Shown: one piece after another, positions 1 through 10,417 of the stretch
How the letters are laid out: each line of letters starts with the position of its first letter
Position numbering within the stretch: position 1 is the first letter of the stretch
Source: Saccopteryx bilineata
Taxonomy: Eukaryota > Chordata > Mammalia > Chiroptera > Emballonuridae
NCBI RefSeq assembly: GCF_036850765.1
Contig: NC_089494.1
Location: forward strand, 231,216,779 to 231,280,778
Direction of reading: 5' to 3'
DNA: 64,000 nt
The notes under the pieces: generated by a model
Databases searched by the model: none
What the model was told of the DNA's origin: nothing
What the model saw: only the letters and a program-made list of their open reading frames with translations
Made by a program: the position numbers and the translations under genes

Positions 1-454
1 AAGTTTAAGTACTTAATTGATCATGGTCAGTTAAGAAAGCTTTACCTAAAACTTACTTCTTGGAAGAGTCTATCTGGAGACCAAATTATGAGAAACAGAA
101 GATAGTCTTATAATGGCACCAACTTTTCTAAATTCACACACTTAATTTTGTTTGTTTCTTTTTGCATCCTGAAAATTAATGTGAATAGACATAACTATTT
201 GCTCATTCCTTAGTTGGGAAATTTATATAATGGGAATTTATCAATTTCTGCTGTGAGCCAGACACTTTGCTTGGCACAAGGAATATAAAGAGGAGTTGCA
301 AAGACAGGCTGTCTTTACTCATGAAGCGGGGAATCCAAATCTTCCATTTAGTCTCATTGTTAAAAGGAAATGTTCATTCAATTCAGCCATTGAACAAGTA
401 GTGATCGAGTGCCTACGAGGTGCCAAGCAGTGTGATATGTGTTGGTTAGTAATA
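1..454. other. unassigned AT-rich DNA
   Basis: I see no gene and no repeat I can name in this stretch. Short open frames here have no recognisable domain. Confidence 0.5.
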
Positions 455-665
455 GCCATGTTCATCACATGCCTATTACATGCCAGCCCCTGTACAAGTT
501 GCTTTCCATGCATTTTTAATTCTCACAACAAACCTAGAAAGTACTCCTCCATTCCTGTGGAGAAACATAGGTTTAGAATGGTTAAGTCACTTGCTTAAGG
601 TGATGTAAGTAGAAAGTGGAATAGCTGTGAGGTCTGTGTGACCGCAGGGCCCAAACTCCTTAGCC
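455..665 (-). repeat. MIR SINE relic
   Basis: Read on the minus strand this follows the MIR body. On the plus strand it runs from a 'tgccagcccctgtacaagt' segment through 'aattctcacaacaa' to 'ggttaagtcacttgc' and a decayed tRNA-like head near 650. It is strongly diverged, as expected for an ancient mammal-wide SINE. Edges are approximate. Confidence 0.65.
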
Positions 666-1989
666 TCTTGGGGGGGATCCATTTTGTGACTCACATAGTT
701 GATGAACCAAATGGCTAGACAATTTAAGTGTACAGCAGGAGAATTACTGCTCCCTCAGGGCCCTTGATATATCTGCATTAATGGTGCTTCCATGTTCTAT
801 AAATTAGGGAAACAGCAATTAAGCCTACCAAGTAGAAATCCAGAGGAAGAAACTATATTGTAACAGTTATAGCCTCAGAGAATTAGGCAAAAGTCAAAGG
901 AAAAAATGTATTACCTTACTTGATGACCCCAGGAAGTCTTTAGACCACACTGTTTTTCTGTTTTAGTCTCTGAAAAAGTAAACAAGTCTACCCTTTATGC
1001 TTAAATGCTAAGATTATTCTCATTTGTGAAAAGCGAGTTGCTTAATTCTGAAAGCATGCGGTCAAAATCTGGAAAAGTACAGTGAGAGGATATGAGATGA
1101 GCGTGAACTTATCTAAAGACATCTAGACACTCAAGCAAGTGTCCTTGAGATGGAAGATGATGCGAAGTGCTGAACAAAAGAAATTGTGGGTGTCAGGAAG
1201 CAGATGGACAAGTGGAAATTGTTCTAGCGTGTCCAAGGACACCAGAACCTAAGCTGGCGATAGGAAAAGCTAAGAAATACCAAATTTTTCTATGGAGTCT
1301 AAGAAAATCTCAGCAATTGGTAACACCAGGTATCTTTGAAAGTCAGGGAGACAAGTGTTCAGTGACAAGGAGTTTCTTAACTTAATCATGGTGCAGCCAC
1401 TCAGCAGAACATGAGGTAGCTGTGCAAAATATGGGGGAGAGCTCGATGATAAGACACAGAAAAAGATCCGAGATGCATTGTTCAGTGAAAAATCAAGGCG
1501 CAGAATTCAGTCAGTGGATGTACAAGTAACAACCTGGGCTTGCCAGGGGCATCTTGAGTTGAAGGAGGTCATTGGAACCTTCAGTTTGTAACCAGTTGGT
1601 CAGAAACACAGGTCACAATATGGTTTTGTGATTGACCTCTGACATGAAGGGTGGTCTTGTTGGACTGAGCTCTTTACCTATGGAATCAGATGTTATAATG
1701 AGGTAGATAGTATCAGAAATGGGTTGAATTCTCAGACACCCAGCCGGTATCTGGAGTATTGCTTGTTGTTGTGGAGAAACTCCTTCCACACACCGGAAGA
1801 CAGAACCCAAATATCTTCACATGAAGAGACCCCAGAAGGATAAATAAGGAACTAAAAAAATTAGAAAGAATAAATTTAGAAGGAAAGGTGTTGAGGGTGA
1901 GACTTCTCAATATTTACCTTTTAATTTTTTTAACTATGTAAATGCATTACTATTAAAAAAATTTAAAAATAAAATGGTATGAAGCACAC
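666..1989. other. unassigned DNA
   Basis: No gene or nameable element was recognised. An A/T-rich stretch at about 1905-1980 resembles the 3' tail of an old L1, but too weakly to call. Confidence 0.45.
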
Positions 1990-2600
1990 ATCTCACAAAG
2001 AACTGATATCCAGATATCCTTATCTCTGTATCCTTACATACAGAGAATTCTTACCACTCAGTGCTAAGAAAACAAACAACCCAACTCAAAAACGGGCCAA
2101 AGATCTGCACAGAAATCTCACCAAAGAAGAGACTTAGATGGAAATAAGTGTATGATAAGAAGCTCAAATTCATATATCATTAAAGAATTGTAAAGTAAAA
2201 TAGCAATGAGATACCAGTAAACACTTATTAGGATGGCTAAAATCCCAAACACCAGTAACACTAAATGGCAACAAGGATGTAGAGCAAAGGAACTCATTCA
2301 TTGTTAGTGGGAAGAGAAAATGGTACAGCCACTTAGAAAGATAGCTGGCATTTCCTTACAGAGCTAAACATAGCATAATTCCCAGTAAAGGTGCTTGTTG
2401 GTGTTTACCAAAATGAGTTGAAAAGTTATGTTCACACAGAGACCTGCACATGAATGTTTCTATCAGTTTTATTCATGATTGTCAAAACAGAACTAAGATG
2501 TCTTTTAATAGGAAAATGGATAATCTGTGGTATATCCATAAATGGGATATTATTCAGTGCTAAAAAGAAATGAACTTTCAAGCCATGAAGATATAGAGGG
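1990..2600 (+). mobile_element. old L1 fragment, 3' part of ORF2
   Basis: Broken reading frames match the C-terminal part of L1 ORF2. A 'NNPTQKRAKDL' type segment near 2070 parallels the '[14 protein letters not shown]' segment of the younger L1 at 53.5 kb. Further on come the equivalents of 'aatgagataccag', 'gaactcattcattgttagtggg' and 'ttattcagtgctaaaaagaaatga'. Many stops and indels show that it is ancient and non-functional. Confidence 0.7.
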
Positions 2601-2604
2601 ACGA

Positions 2605-2815
2605 GATCTCTTGACCCTTTCACCATGTGAGAACACAGCGAGAAGACAGGTATCTGCAGACTAAGAGTCAGGCCCTCACTAGACACTGAATCTGCCAGCA
2701 TCATGATATTAGACCCCTCAGCCTCCAGAACTGTGAGAAATAAACTTTTGTTGTTTGTAAGCTACCTAACATACAGTATTTCGTTAGAGCAGCCTGAATG
2801 GACTAAGAAACTTAT
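2605..2815 (+). mobile_element. MaLR-type LTR (MLT1/MST-like), 3' part
   Basis: The segment carries the typical 3' half of a mammalian MaLR LTR: 'catgtgagaacacagcgag', 'cagcctccagaactgtgag' followed by an AAATAAA-like signal, and a 'gcagcctgaatggactaag' end. The 5' part is missing or too diverged. The subfamily is not assigned. Confidence 0.7.
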
Positions 2816-4899
2816 GATTCCAATTATATGTCATCCTAGGTGTTTCTAGACTAAAAGTTCTATCTGGTATTTAATATGATCCAAAAGGTTCACCATATTT
2901 ATCATAAAATTTAGAATATTAGGGAGCAAATAGAATATTCTAAAATGTTACAAAGAAAAGCACACTATCTACATAAAAAGATTCAAGAATCAGAATAGCA
3001 TTATCCTTCTCAACAACAATATCAGAAGCTAGAAGACACTGGAATCTTGACTTTTAAAATGAAAGGGGAATTGATTTCTTATGCAGGAGTTTCTATACAT
3101 AAGAATTTAATCATCAGGAGGAAATAAAGGTATTGTCATACATGCAAAATATCAAAAATTTATCTTCCCTGTAGCCACTCTCAAGATGTAAATTAAGGAA
3201 GATAATAATGTAGGATTTAGGAAACAGAAGCCCTCATGCAAAATGATAGACAAGAAGTCCTTAAATGAAGGGAAAGGAGATCCTAACATGATAGTGATGT
3301 GGGCAGACCTGGAGAGCAGTTTGTTCCAATGGGAGTGTGAGAACACTGAGTTCTGGGAGCAATGTCCCTAAGATGATTAATTTCATAGACATCTGTTGTT
3401 GGAGAAGAGATATACACCTAAAGCAAGCAAGGAGTTTGTGGATGAATTAATAATGTGCAAGAGTCAAAATTTATACAGGATAATGAATTTAGTCATAGTA
3501 TATCAAATAGCTCAGCTGTGAACAATGTTCTTAGTGTTATAATAATGTGAACATTGAATATCAGTATAATAAAAATTGTTATATAACCAGAGGCCATATT
3601 CAATATTTACTAACTGGTCTGGTATAGGTCATAAAACAAGACATACCGGACACTGGGTAATAGTGAGAGCACCCTGCTGGGCCAGGCATTACTCTGGTTA
3701 TTGCCAAATTGTGGGAGGAGATCATCTGAGAGTTATAAGGGTAAGGCTCATAGAGTGGAGGTATCACTTTGGGGTCTCAAAGAAGTCACTATTTTCCAAT
3801 CGATAGAAAATTTTTTTCAATATATTTATACTAGTGAATACTGCTTGATCATTAGCCATCAATATTAGGAAAATGAAGGGGAAAAAAAGTATGTGTGGTG
3901 GGGGGGAGTATGGGAGCATGTGAAAAATGTATAATGTGTAAACCTGAAAAACCAAGAAGTAGTATGACCGGTGATGCTCTATTGAGAAATGTGAAGGTAA
4001 ATAACAAAGCAAACTAAAAGGGTTTTAATCCGTTATGGCAGGCTAATGGAGATGGAGGGAGACAGGGTGTGGAGGGGACAGGGAACTGCTGCTTTTATAA
4101 TAGGCCTTGGAAAGCCATTGAATTCTTAAACCATGTACATGCACTACTGATAAAAATAAAAATGAATGCTGACTAGGTACCAAGCTCAGCGATATTTCAA
4201 GATAAGTATTATCATTCTTATTTTACTGTAAGGAAGCAAAGGTAACTGACAGAACTGGTGTCTTTTCTCCTATGCCATTTCACCTATCAGCGTGGGAAAG
4301 GGAATATTCTTTTGTATGTTGAAAGACAAATTCAAGGCATGTGTAGCAATAAGAATTTTGAAAGCATTACCTTAAATTAATTAAGGATTGACATTGTTTC
4401 TCCTTAAACTAGAGTTAGCAATAATTAAGTTATGTACTTACTTGTAATGAAAATAGGAAAGGCATCACTTAGCCTAACTCCCAAGAAACATGTCTTGACC
4501 TCACTGTCAGAAAATTCTCTGAAGCGAACGGAACTTTGATGAAATTCATTTTTTTTAGCAGTTCTTGCTTAATGAAAAACACTGGAAAATATCTGGATCT
4601 AGAAGTATGCTAGAGGAGATTTCTGAGCCTCCTAGACTTTCCCTTTATTAAACACCTACTACTCAGAAAGAAATAAACAAAATATTCAATATAAACAGCC
4701 AAATGTAAGAACTAAAAAAAAAAAGTGTGGTTGTCAAAATATTTATCAAGCAATAGGGTAACTAGAATGTACCTATATGGTCAGCAAGAAAATAGTATCC
4801 TACAGAAGACCAAATTATATGATAAAGTTAAAAGAAAGGGAATCATAATTTATCTTGGCATTTAATTTGAATGGATTGAATATTGTTTTGTTGGGGAAA
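2816..4899. other. unassigned AT-rich DNA with one L1-like tail
   Basis: No gene was recognised. About 4040-4165 resembles an old L1 3' end ('ttataataggccttggaaag', 'aaccatgtacatgcacta', A-rich tail), but weakly. The segment at 3570-3790 is somewhat less AT-rich than its surroundings and I could not assign it to any family. Confidence 0.4.
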
Positions 4900-5098
4900 C
4901 ATCTTTATTATATGCGGCTTAAGAGTCTGTTTGTCGCCGATAGCTTATTGGTTGCTTGCGTAACTGTACTAGCCAATGGGGTGAAGTTGCCATGGCTGAA
5001 CGCAAATTGAGCGGGTCAGGAGGAAGGTGAACATTTGTTTGCATTGGCAATCATCTGTTTTACATAAAAACTACGTCTTAACGTAATTTCTTTTAAGA

Positions 5099-5365
5099 AT
5101 GCCTCCTAGAAAATACAGCACTGAAGAGGAGAGAAAAGGAGCTAAAGCTGCACAAAAATGGCTTTCTCGACAAAAAGAAACCACTGAGCAGAGAAAGACA
5201 AGGCTTGCTTCAGTTGCAGAGCAAATGCATCTTTCTCGGCAAAATGAGACTGATGAGCATAGAGAAACAAGGCTTGCCTCAGATGCAAGACAAAAAAGCC
5301 TGTCTCGACAAAATGAGTCCCTTGAACAAAGGCAGGAGAGAAATGCAAAAAAACCGACAGAGTAA
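5099..5365 (+). pseudogene. Helitron protein N-terminus, repeat-rich basic region
   Basis: An 88-codon open frame starts MPPRKYSTEEERKGAK. It then carries three imperfect units of about 22-26 residues built on the pattern L-S-R-Q-(K/N)-E-(T/S)-x-E-(Q/H)-R-x-x-R, at residues about 21-80. Arrays of short Arg/Glu/Ala-rich units of this kind are common at the N-terminus of Helitron replicase-helicase proteins, where they precede the zinc-binding region. The frame ends in a stop at 5363-5365 and the next Helitron frame (5442) lies in another phase, so at least one frameshift separates the two halves. The start is the first ATG, about 200 bases inside the less AT-rich block. Function on its own is unlikely. 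Confidence 0.7.
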
Positions 5366-5441
5366 TGCTGACTGAAATGCAAAAAGGATTAAAACAGTTT
5401 CAAATGGAGAAACTTTAATTTTTGAGCATTCCTCTGGTGAC

Positions 5442-6430
5442 ATGAATATTAAATGTGAACACTGTCAGTCCTTAAACTTCAAGTTAGAAACTAATCTATT
5501 TGACTGTGGCAAGAAAAGATTTTCTCAATGTTGCAAGTACAGAAACATTGTAGTTCCACTAATTGAGAATTATCCACCACTCTTGAATAAATTATTGACT
5601 AATCAGCATTCAAATAGCAAACAGTACATGGATAGCATTCGATCCATTAATAGTTCGTTTGCTTTTGAGTCCATGGGAAACAAACCAATTGACTTGCCTG
5701 GACCAGGACTTTATTGCTTTCGACTTCATGGTCAAGTTTACCATCAAACTGGAACTTTGCATCCTTCTGACAGGAAAAGAAAATTTGCTCAATTATATAT
5801 ACTTGATCCCTCAGAAGCCAGTTTGGCACGTTTAGAATGGAATAAAAGAGTTCCTGAGACCTTACTTAATGAAATGGGGGAATTATTTCAAGACATTAAC
5901 CCATTTGCTACTGCATATAAAATGATGCACGAAGTTGAAAAAAAGTTGACCTCTAATGCTATAGCAAGCAATGAGCCAGCAATCAGCATTGCCATGGCCA
6001 TTGTCTGTGATCGTAACTTAGATCAAAGGCAGCATAATGTCCAGCAAGCCAACGAAGTGGCTGTCATATTTGAAAACACTGATGGAGGGCCACCACATGA
6101 GCGAGATTTAATAATTTACCCAAAGGCTCAACCTGGACAAACTGAATTAAAGTGAATCAGCACATGGGATTCAAATCTTGACCCAATGATGTATCCTTTA
6201 CTTTTTCCATGAGGAGAGCAAGGCTGAAAGCCTAAACTTGGCTTAAATAATCCTGAAAAAAAATAGATCGCAAATTTCAGAAATGGAATTTTATAGCTAT
6301 ATGTTGTCAGTTCGAGACAACTTTAATCCGCTTATAATGGCAGGAAAATTAACTCAGCAACTCTTTTGTGAGTTTAAAAATGATGGAAAGAACTACACAA
6401 GAAATGTTGTGTACAAAGAGATCTTTGACA
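5442..6430 (+). pseudogene. Helitron-like N-terminal domain, truncated and frameshifted
   Basis: The open part (5442-6155, 237 codons) begins with a Cys-rich segment (CEHC, then FDCGKK and QCC, residues about 5-32) typical of the zinc-binding region before the Rep domain. It continues with PGPGLYCFRLHGQVYHQTG (residues about 87-105) and a QLYILDPSEA motif, both characteristic of Helitron-like N-terminal domains. After the end of the open frame the homology goes on in a second frame with DPMMYPLLFP (6180-6209), directly followed by a TGA. A further frame starts at 6286 with an EFYSYMLSVRDNFNP segment and ends near 6430. The HUH catalytic motif and the helicase are not present downstream; the element goes straight to its 3' terminus. 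It is a dead copy of an autonomous element or of an internally deleted derivative that still carried coding sequence. Confidence 0.8.
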
Positions 6431-6675
6431 TATGAATTAACATTTTATTATTTAAATCACCTTTATTTATTGAGCTAGTGGTGGCTCTTAAGAAATGTAC
6501 CACCAGTGGTTTCCTTCGTGGCACTCTACTTTAAGCAATTAAGCAAGTAGAAGGGGGAAACCCTGTGGGGCACTAAGCAAGGGGCGTCCTCGCTGCCTGC
6601 CCTGGGTAATTCAGTTTGAATTAGCAGACACCTTTGCACAAATCATTTTAATTACAATTTATAATATCTAGAACA

Positions 6676-6708
6676 GCGGTCATTTCATATGACCGCCGGG
6701 ATTTCTAG
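6676..6708 (+). other. Helitron 3' terminal hairpin and CTAG end
   Basis: Stem GCGGTCAT (6676-6683), 5-nt loop, and the perfect complement ATGACCGC (6689-6696) form an 8-bp hairpin. Twelve bases later the element ends in CTAG (6705-6708), followed by T. A hairpin about 10-12 nt from a CTRR end is the Helitron replication-termination signal. That the hairpin is perfect while the coding part is broken suggests moderate age. Confidence 0.85.
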
Positions 6709-7835
6709 TAATAGACATATTTGGCCTAAAATGGAAGGGGGAGATGAAGATTAGGTGAGAGAGATTACTTTATTTGGCTTGTTTTGGAAATAATCTTGTG
6801 ATCATCTGGTTTACGATTTTCCTATCTGGTAGTAGGGCAGAGACCTACAGCTATGATTCTGTTTTTAACCATCATGGCAACTAATTTGTTAACTACGTAG
6901 TAGAGCATTGTGTCTGTTAAATTAATGAATGACTGCAGAGCTCAGCATGGCCCCAATTTTCTTTTGACAGAACTGTGAAGTTTGCAAAATCAGCATAATC
7001 ACTAATTTATATGCATTTCCTAAAATATGAGAAGGAACTTTATCTCATTCCATTTCATTTATTCATCTACTCAACAAATCATTATTGAAAAAATTCTCTG
7101 TGAAAGCTTCTCAGTTGAGCTTTTCCTGAAAATGAGTGCAGGCAAACCCATCACTTTCTTTGCTTAAAGCATGTGGAAGTGAGCTAGCTATCCACACTGG
7201 CCAAGTAATGAAATGTTTCGGCTCACAGGCTATGAGATGACCACGAACCCAGATTCAGTTTGTTATCAACACCATCAGTGTTTGTAGCACTCTGAATATA
7301 TTGAAAAACATGATTATTTTTCTGGATGGTGTATATGTTAGTTAACAGCTTACAAAACAGTCAAAAGTTGTTACAGTTTCAGGTGGCAAATTTTGCTCTT
7401 CCTGGAGGCTGCTATCCTGGTTCTCTTTTATTATTGTGATGTGGTAAGGTATCAAAAAATTGCAAAAAGTAGTATTAGTATTTTAGGAGAGAAAGTCAGG
7501 CTTCTTGCCCTGTCCTTAGAGAATGGAGGGAGAAAGATATGGGAGTTTCCTGATTTACAAGGGCGACTGGGTCATTTAGTTTAACTATAATTCTCTGAAA
7601 GAATTATGGTTATTTGAAGAACTTCCTTTCCCTTTCAATTAGAGACAAAATTTACATACCACCCTACACTGATTTGAGCTCTCCTTCCCTTCCTGGAATC
7701 CTGAAAGTAACATATACCTCTAGGCAAAGGAGGAGAGATAGACACTAAAAGATTTGTGAATGTCTTTGATATGTAAAATGGCATCACTATTGTGTTACCT
7801 TGAAATTTTTAATATTTTTTATAGATCTTCTAGAC
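6709..7835. other. unassigned AT-rich DNA
   Basis: No gene or nameable element was recognised. It includes a 63-codon open frame at 7393-7584 with no visible domain. Confidence 0.4.
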
Positions 7836-8186
7836 CAGTGGTAGTCAACCTGGTCCCTACCACCCACTAGTGGGTGTTCCAGCTTTCAAGGATGGGTGGT
7901 AGTAGAGCAACCAAAGTATAAATAAAAAGATAGATTTAACTATAGTAAGTTGTTTTATAAAGATTTAGACTGCCAAACTTAGCAAGAATCTGACATAAAG
8001 TACTTGGTAAGTAATTATTATTATATACTTTAACTTGTTGTAACTCTGCTTTATAAATTTTATAAAGTAAAGTTACTTCCCTACTTTATAAATCACCATT
8101 ACTGTGGAACCGGTGGGTGGCTAGAAAATTTTACTACTAACAGATACAAAAGTGGGCGGTAGGTATAAAAATGTTTACTACCCCTG
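7836..8186 (+). mobile_element. hAT-type MITE, family A copy 1
   Basis: 351 bp with terminal inverted repeats CAGTGGTAGTCAACC at the left and, at the right, sequence ending in CTACCCCTG (consensus end CAGGGGTAGTC). It is flanked by a perfect 8-bp direct repeat TTCTAGAC (7828-7835 and 8187-8194). The 8-bp duplication and CAG-type ends identify it as hAT. There is no coding capacity. The interior is nearly the same as the copy at 10708-11054, which lies in the opposite orientation. Confidence 0.92.
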
Positions 8187-8195
8187 TTCTAGACA

Positions 8196-8430
8196 AATGT
8201 TGTAAGCTTGTTAATGATTGTGTCATGTTGTCATGCCCCCCCCCCCAACCTGTATGTAGTCAAGGGTATATAAACAGCCTCAGAGTTATATTTGACACTG
8301 CATGATTTGGGTCAGCTATACTCCGTGTTAGTCATTTGCAGCCAGCTTAATCAATAAAACTCCTCAAAAATTCATTTAGACTTGGTGTCTCTATGTAAAC
8401 CTGTGGATGTAAGGTACAGTACTTTATAAC
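8196..8430 (+). mobile_element. probable solo LTR fragment of an endogenous retrovirus
   Basis: The segment has LTR-like architecture: a poly-C run near 8236-8246, a TATA box TATATAAA at 8267-8274, and a polyadenylation signal AATAAA at 8353-8358, 79 bases beyond the end of the TATA box. The family was not identified and no flanking duplication was found. The hAT MITE at 7836 ends immediately upstream, so the LTR may continue left of it (before 7836) as an interrupted U3, but I could not show this. Confidence 0.4.
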
Positions 8431-8447
8431 AATGTCAAAAAGGCATT

Positions 8448-8638
8448 AACATTTATTGAGTACCTATATTCAGTAGACATTTCCTTACAGCAAATTCATG
8501 AGCTAAGTATAATTGTCTATTTCACAGATAAAGCAAACGAGACACAGAGCAATGTAATGATGACCTGTCCTAGCAGCAAAGTTGAGATCAATCCCAGAGA
8601 TGTCTGATTATTAACATCATGCCCTTTCTACTGTGTTA
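8448..8638 (-). repeat. MIR SINE relic
   Basis: Plus-strand text reads as the reverse complement of MIR: 'acatttattgagtacctat', then 'tttcacagataaagcaaacgag', 'cacagagcaatgtaatgat' and a decayed head near 8620. It directly precedes the LTR element that starts at 8661. Confidence 0.65.
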
Positions 8639-8660
8639 GAGAGTGGAGGTGGCCACTAGG

Positions 8661-9366
8661 TGTAAAGCCAGTAGCCATGGCCACCATCACAGCAGCCTGG
8701 CCCATGCAGGTTTGCATTAGATTTGGACAGACGGTAATGAAACAACGAAGCCAAAAACCAGCGAGCGAGCCATCACCTTTAATCCTAGCTTACACCCAGC
8801 AGGCAAGAAATACACACACTGGGAAAACACTTCCATTTCCAATCAGGGCTTCCAAAGCCATTGACTTATTTGAGTTTCCTAGAATCAAAAGTATCTACCT
8901 CACCAGCCTTATTCACCTCTGTTCCCCATCTCCTCTCTGCACTAACTCTGCACAAACTGGCTTCTCCTTCAGCACTCCGCCATCTTGGCTACTTCTCCTC
9001 TCCTTTGTGTGGCCTTTTTCTGCTCTCCTTTCTCTGCTCTCTCCTCTAATGCTAAATCTCAGGAACCGAGAGAGAGCAAGCTCCCGGTCTGCCCCATTTT
9101 ATAGTGTAGAAATCAAAACCTTTAATCCAATATACAAACAAGGAAGTCTCTGATACAAAGTCACTTATCTGAAGCATAATGGGATTCCTCATGAGAGTGC
9201 ACCACCCCACATCATGCAACAGTCAAGAGTGTGGGGAAAAGCTTAGTCTTCAAACTAAGCCTTAGGCTGTAACAACGCTGCCTGCTTACAGCCTGTCCCC
9301 CACACCCAATGCAAACTATAAGCGAGCAAACATATATATCATATTTAAAAACTTATTTGACTAACA
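8661..9366 (-). mobile_element. 3' LTR of the LTR element (complete)
   Basis: 706 bp running, on the minus strand, from TGTTAGTCAAATAAG (9366 leftwards) to CTGGCTTTACA (ending at 8661). A TATAAAA box lies at 9097-9103 (minus strand), and a possible ATTAAA polyadenylation signal at 8778-8783. U3 on this reading is about 230 bp. The homologous sequence at 10418-11165 confirms that it is an LTR. Confidence 0.8.
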
Positions 9367-9379
9367 TTCCACCCCTTTT
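9367..9379 (-). promoter_or_regulatory. polypurine tract of the LTR element
   Basis: On the minus strand AAAAGGGGTGGAA lies immediately before the TG that opens the 3' LTR. This is the expected place and composition for the plus-strand primer of reverse transcription, and it fixes the LTR edge. Confidence 0.7.
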
Positions 9380-9746
9380 GCTCGCTTCACAATCTAAAGC
9401 ACAGGTATTCCTGCACAAGGAAATTTGGCACATTACACAAATTACAACAACATGACAAATCATACAATTTCAACAATTACAAAGATACACTTCACCAGTC
9501 TCTTATCACTTTGCCAAAAGTGTAAAATGTCCTTGGCCTTCTTTCTAGCCATGGGAAAAGCTTCCCGGGGGCAGGGGAGTGCCTCCAGCTAAGCCGCCCC
9601 CCACCCCATCAGGGTATTTCACATTGTCCAAAATCCGTAAGTCCATCCAACAAAGGAGCCAGTGCCCACTTCGGTCATAGTCCAGGAATCAGTCCAAGCA
9701 CATGGGGCCTCAGCCACCCCCCTCATCCCTGCCATCCTGGCAGGTC

Positions 9747-10379
9747 TTACACTGTCCCAAAGAGGAGCATGTGGCAATGGCAGTCAGCATTTCCATCTCT
9801 GCTCTGGAGAGCATGATGGCATTCACCCCTACGTCCCAAAATCTCAGACCTACCAGGGGTGTAGCAGGTACTCCTTGTTACTGGGCTCTCACCTCTGGAG
9901 ACTGTGGATCGCAACTCCAGCCCGATTCTCCTCATGCTCCAAAGAGGAACTAAAAACACCAGCTCCTGCTGCCAGGCTTGAGCCCAGGCTGCTGCCGCCT
10001 TCTGCTCCGCAGACCTTGTAGCCCCAGCCTCCTGCCACTGCTGGCTCTCCACAACGTCCAGGGCAATCTGCAACTTACAAACCTGAGATTCCTTCCCCAG
10101 CAGCTGCTCCATTTCTAGGCGAATCTCACAAACCTGGTTGGCCTCCTCCTCCAGTGCTTCCTGCAGCTCCAGGGTCAGCATCTGTTTCTTCTACATTTGC
10201 TCCAGCTCCTTCCACTGCTTGGTTTGCAGGTCCCGGGCAGCCTCTTCCAAAGAACTCTCAGTTTCTTCATGCATGGCTGTAAAAGTCAGCCAACCTATGG
10301 TCCCCAAAAGGATAGCCACGGGGAACCATAACAGCAGCCAGTCCTCTACTCCACTGCTCAAAGGTGGTGGTGGCTCCAT
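9747..10379 (-). pseudogene. LTR-element ORF: one membrane segment plus coiled coil, single nonsense codon
   Basis: The ATG (10379) lies only 38 bases inside the upstream LTR edge, so it is the first frame of the element. One phase stays open for about 211 codons except for a TAG at 10191-10193 (codon 63). The first 62 codons give a short Pro-rich start, one hydrophobic helix (residues about 14-34, WLLLWFPVAILLGTIGWLTF) and the beginning of a Glu/Lys/Gln-rich region. After the stop the same phase continues with a Leu/Glu/Gln-rich region that looks like a coiled coil to about residue 125, then an Arg/Ser/Cys/His-rich tail. I recognise no Gag, protease, polymerase or envelope motif. It could be a captured or degenerate envelope/gag-derived sequence, or an accessory membrane protein specific to this family. 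Function is unknown. Confidence 0.5.
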
Positions 10380-10394
10380 ACTGAACTGTATTGA

Positions 10395-10417
10395 ATCCTG
10401 CCACAGGCTACACCAAA
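10395..10417 (-). promoter_or_regulatory. probable primer binding site, tRNA-Ser-like
   Basis: Two bases after the LTR end the minus strand reads TGGTGTAGCC then TGTGGCAGGATTC. The complement resembles the T-arm and acceptor end of tRNA-Ser (GAATCCTGCC ... CTAC.CCA), with about three extra bases in between. A TGG start right after the LTR is the expected PBS position. The tRNA assignment is from memory and imperfect. Confidence 0.5.

Larger units (their letters stand above)
4900..6708 (+). mobile_element. decayed Helitron (rolling-circle transposon)
   Basis: This block holds two broken reading frames of Helitron type (5099-5365 and 5442-6430) and a textbook Helitron 3' end at 6676-6708: a hairpin, then a CTAG terminus, then T as in insertion between A and T. 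The protein part covers only the N-terminal repeats, a Cys-rich segment and the start of the Helitron-like N-terminal domain. The HUH nuclease core and the helicase are absent, so the copy is internally deleted as well as frameshifted. The 5' TC end was not located; the left edge is placed where the sequence becomes visibly less AT-rich and is uncertain by several tens of bases. Helitrons are known to have amplified heavily in vesper bats. Confidence 0.8.

Noticed and set aside
296..598. 100-codon plus-strand frame
   Set aside because: It overlaps a MIR relic and has no recognisable domain.
5071..5382. 103-codon minus-strand frame rich in Ser/Phe/Cys
   Set aside because: It is the antisense of the Helitron repeat units, which read sensibly on the plus strand.
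8677..9153. 158-codon plus-strand frame
   Set aside because: It runs antisense through the 3' LTR of the minus-strand LTR element; no domain.
9662..10021. 119-codon plus-strand frame
   Set aside because: Antisense shadow of the LTR-element ORF on the minus strand.
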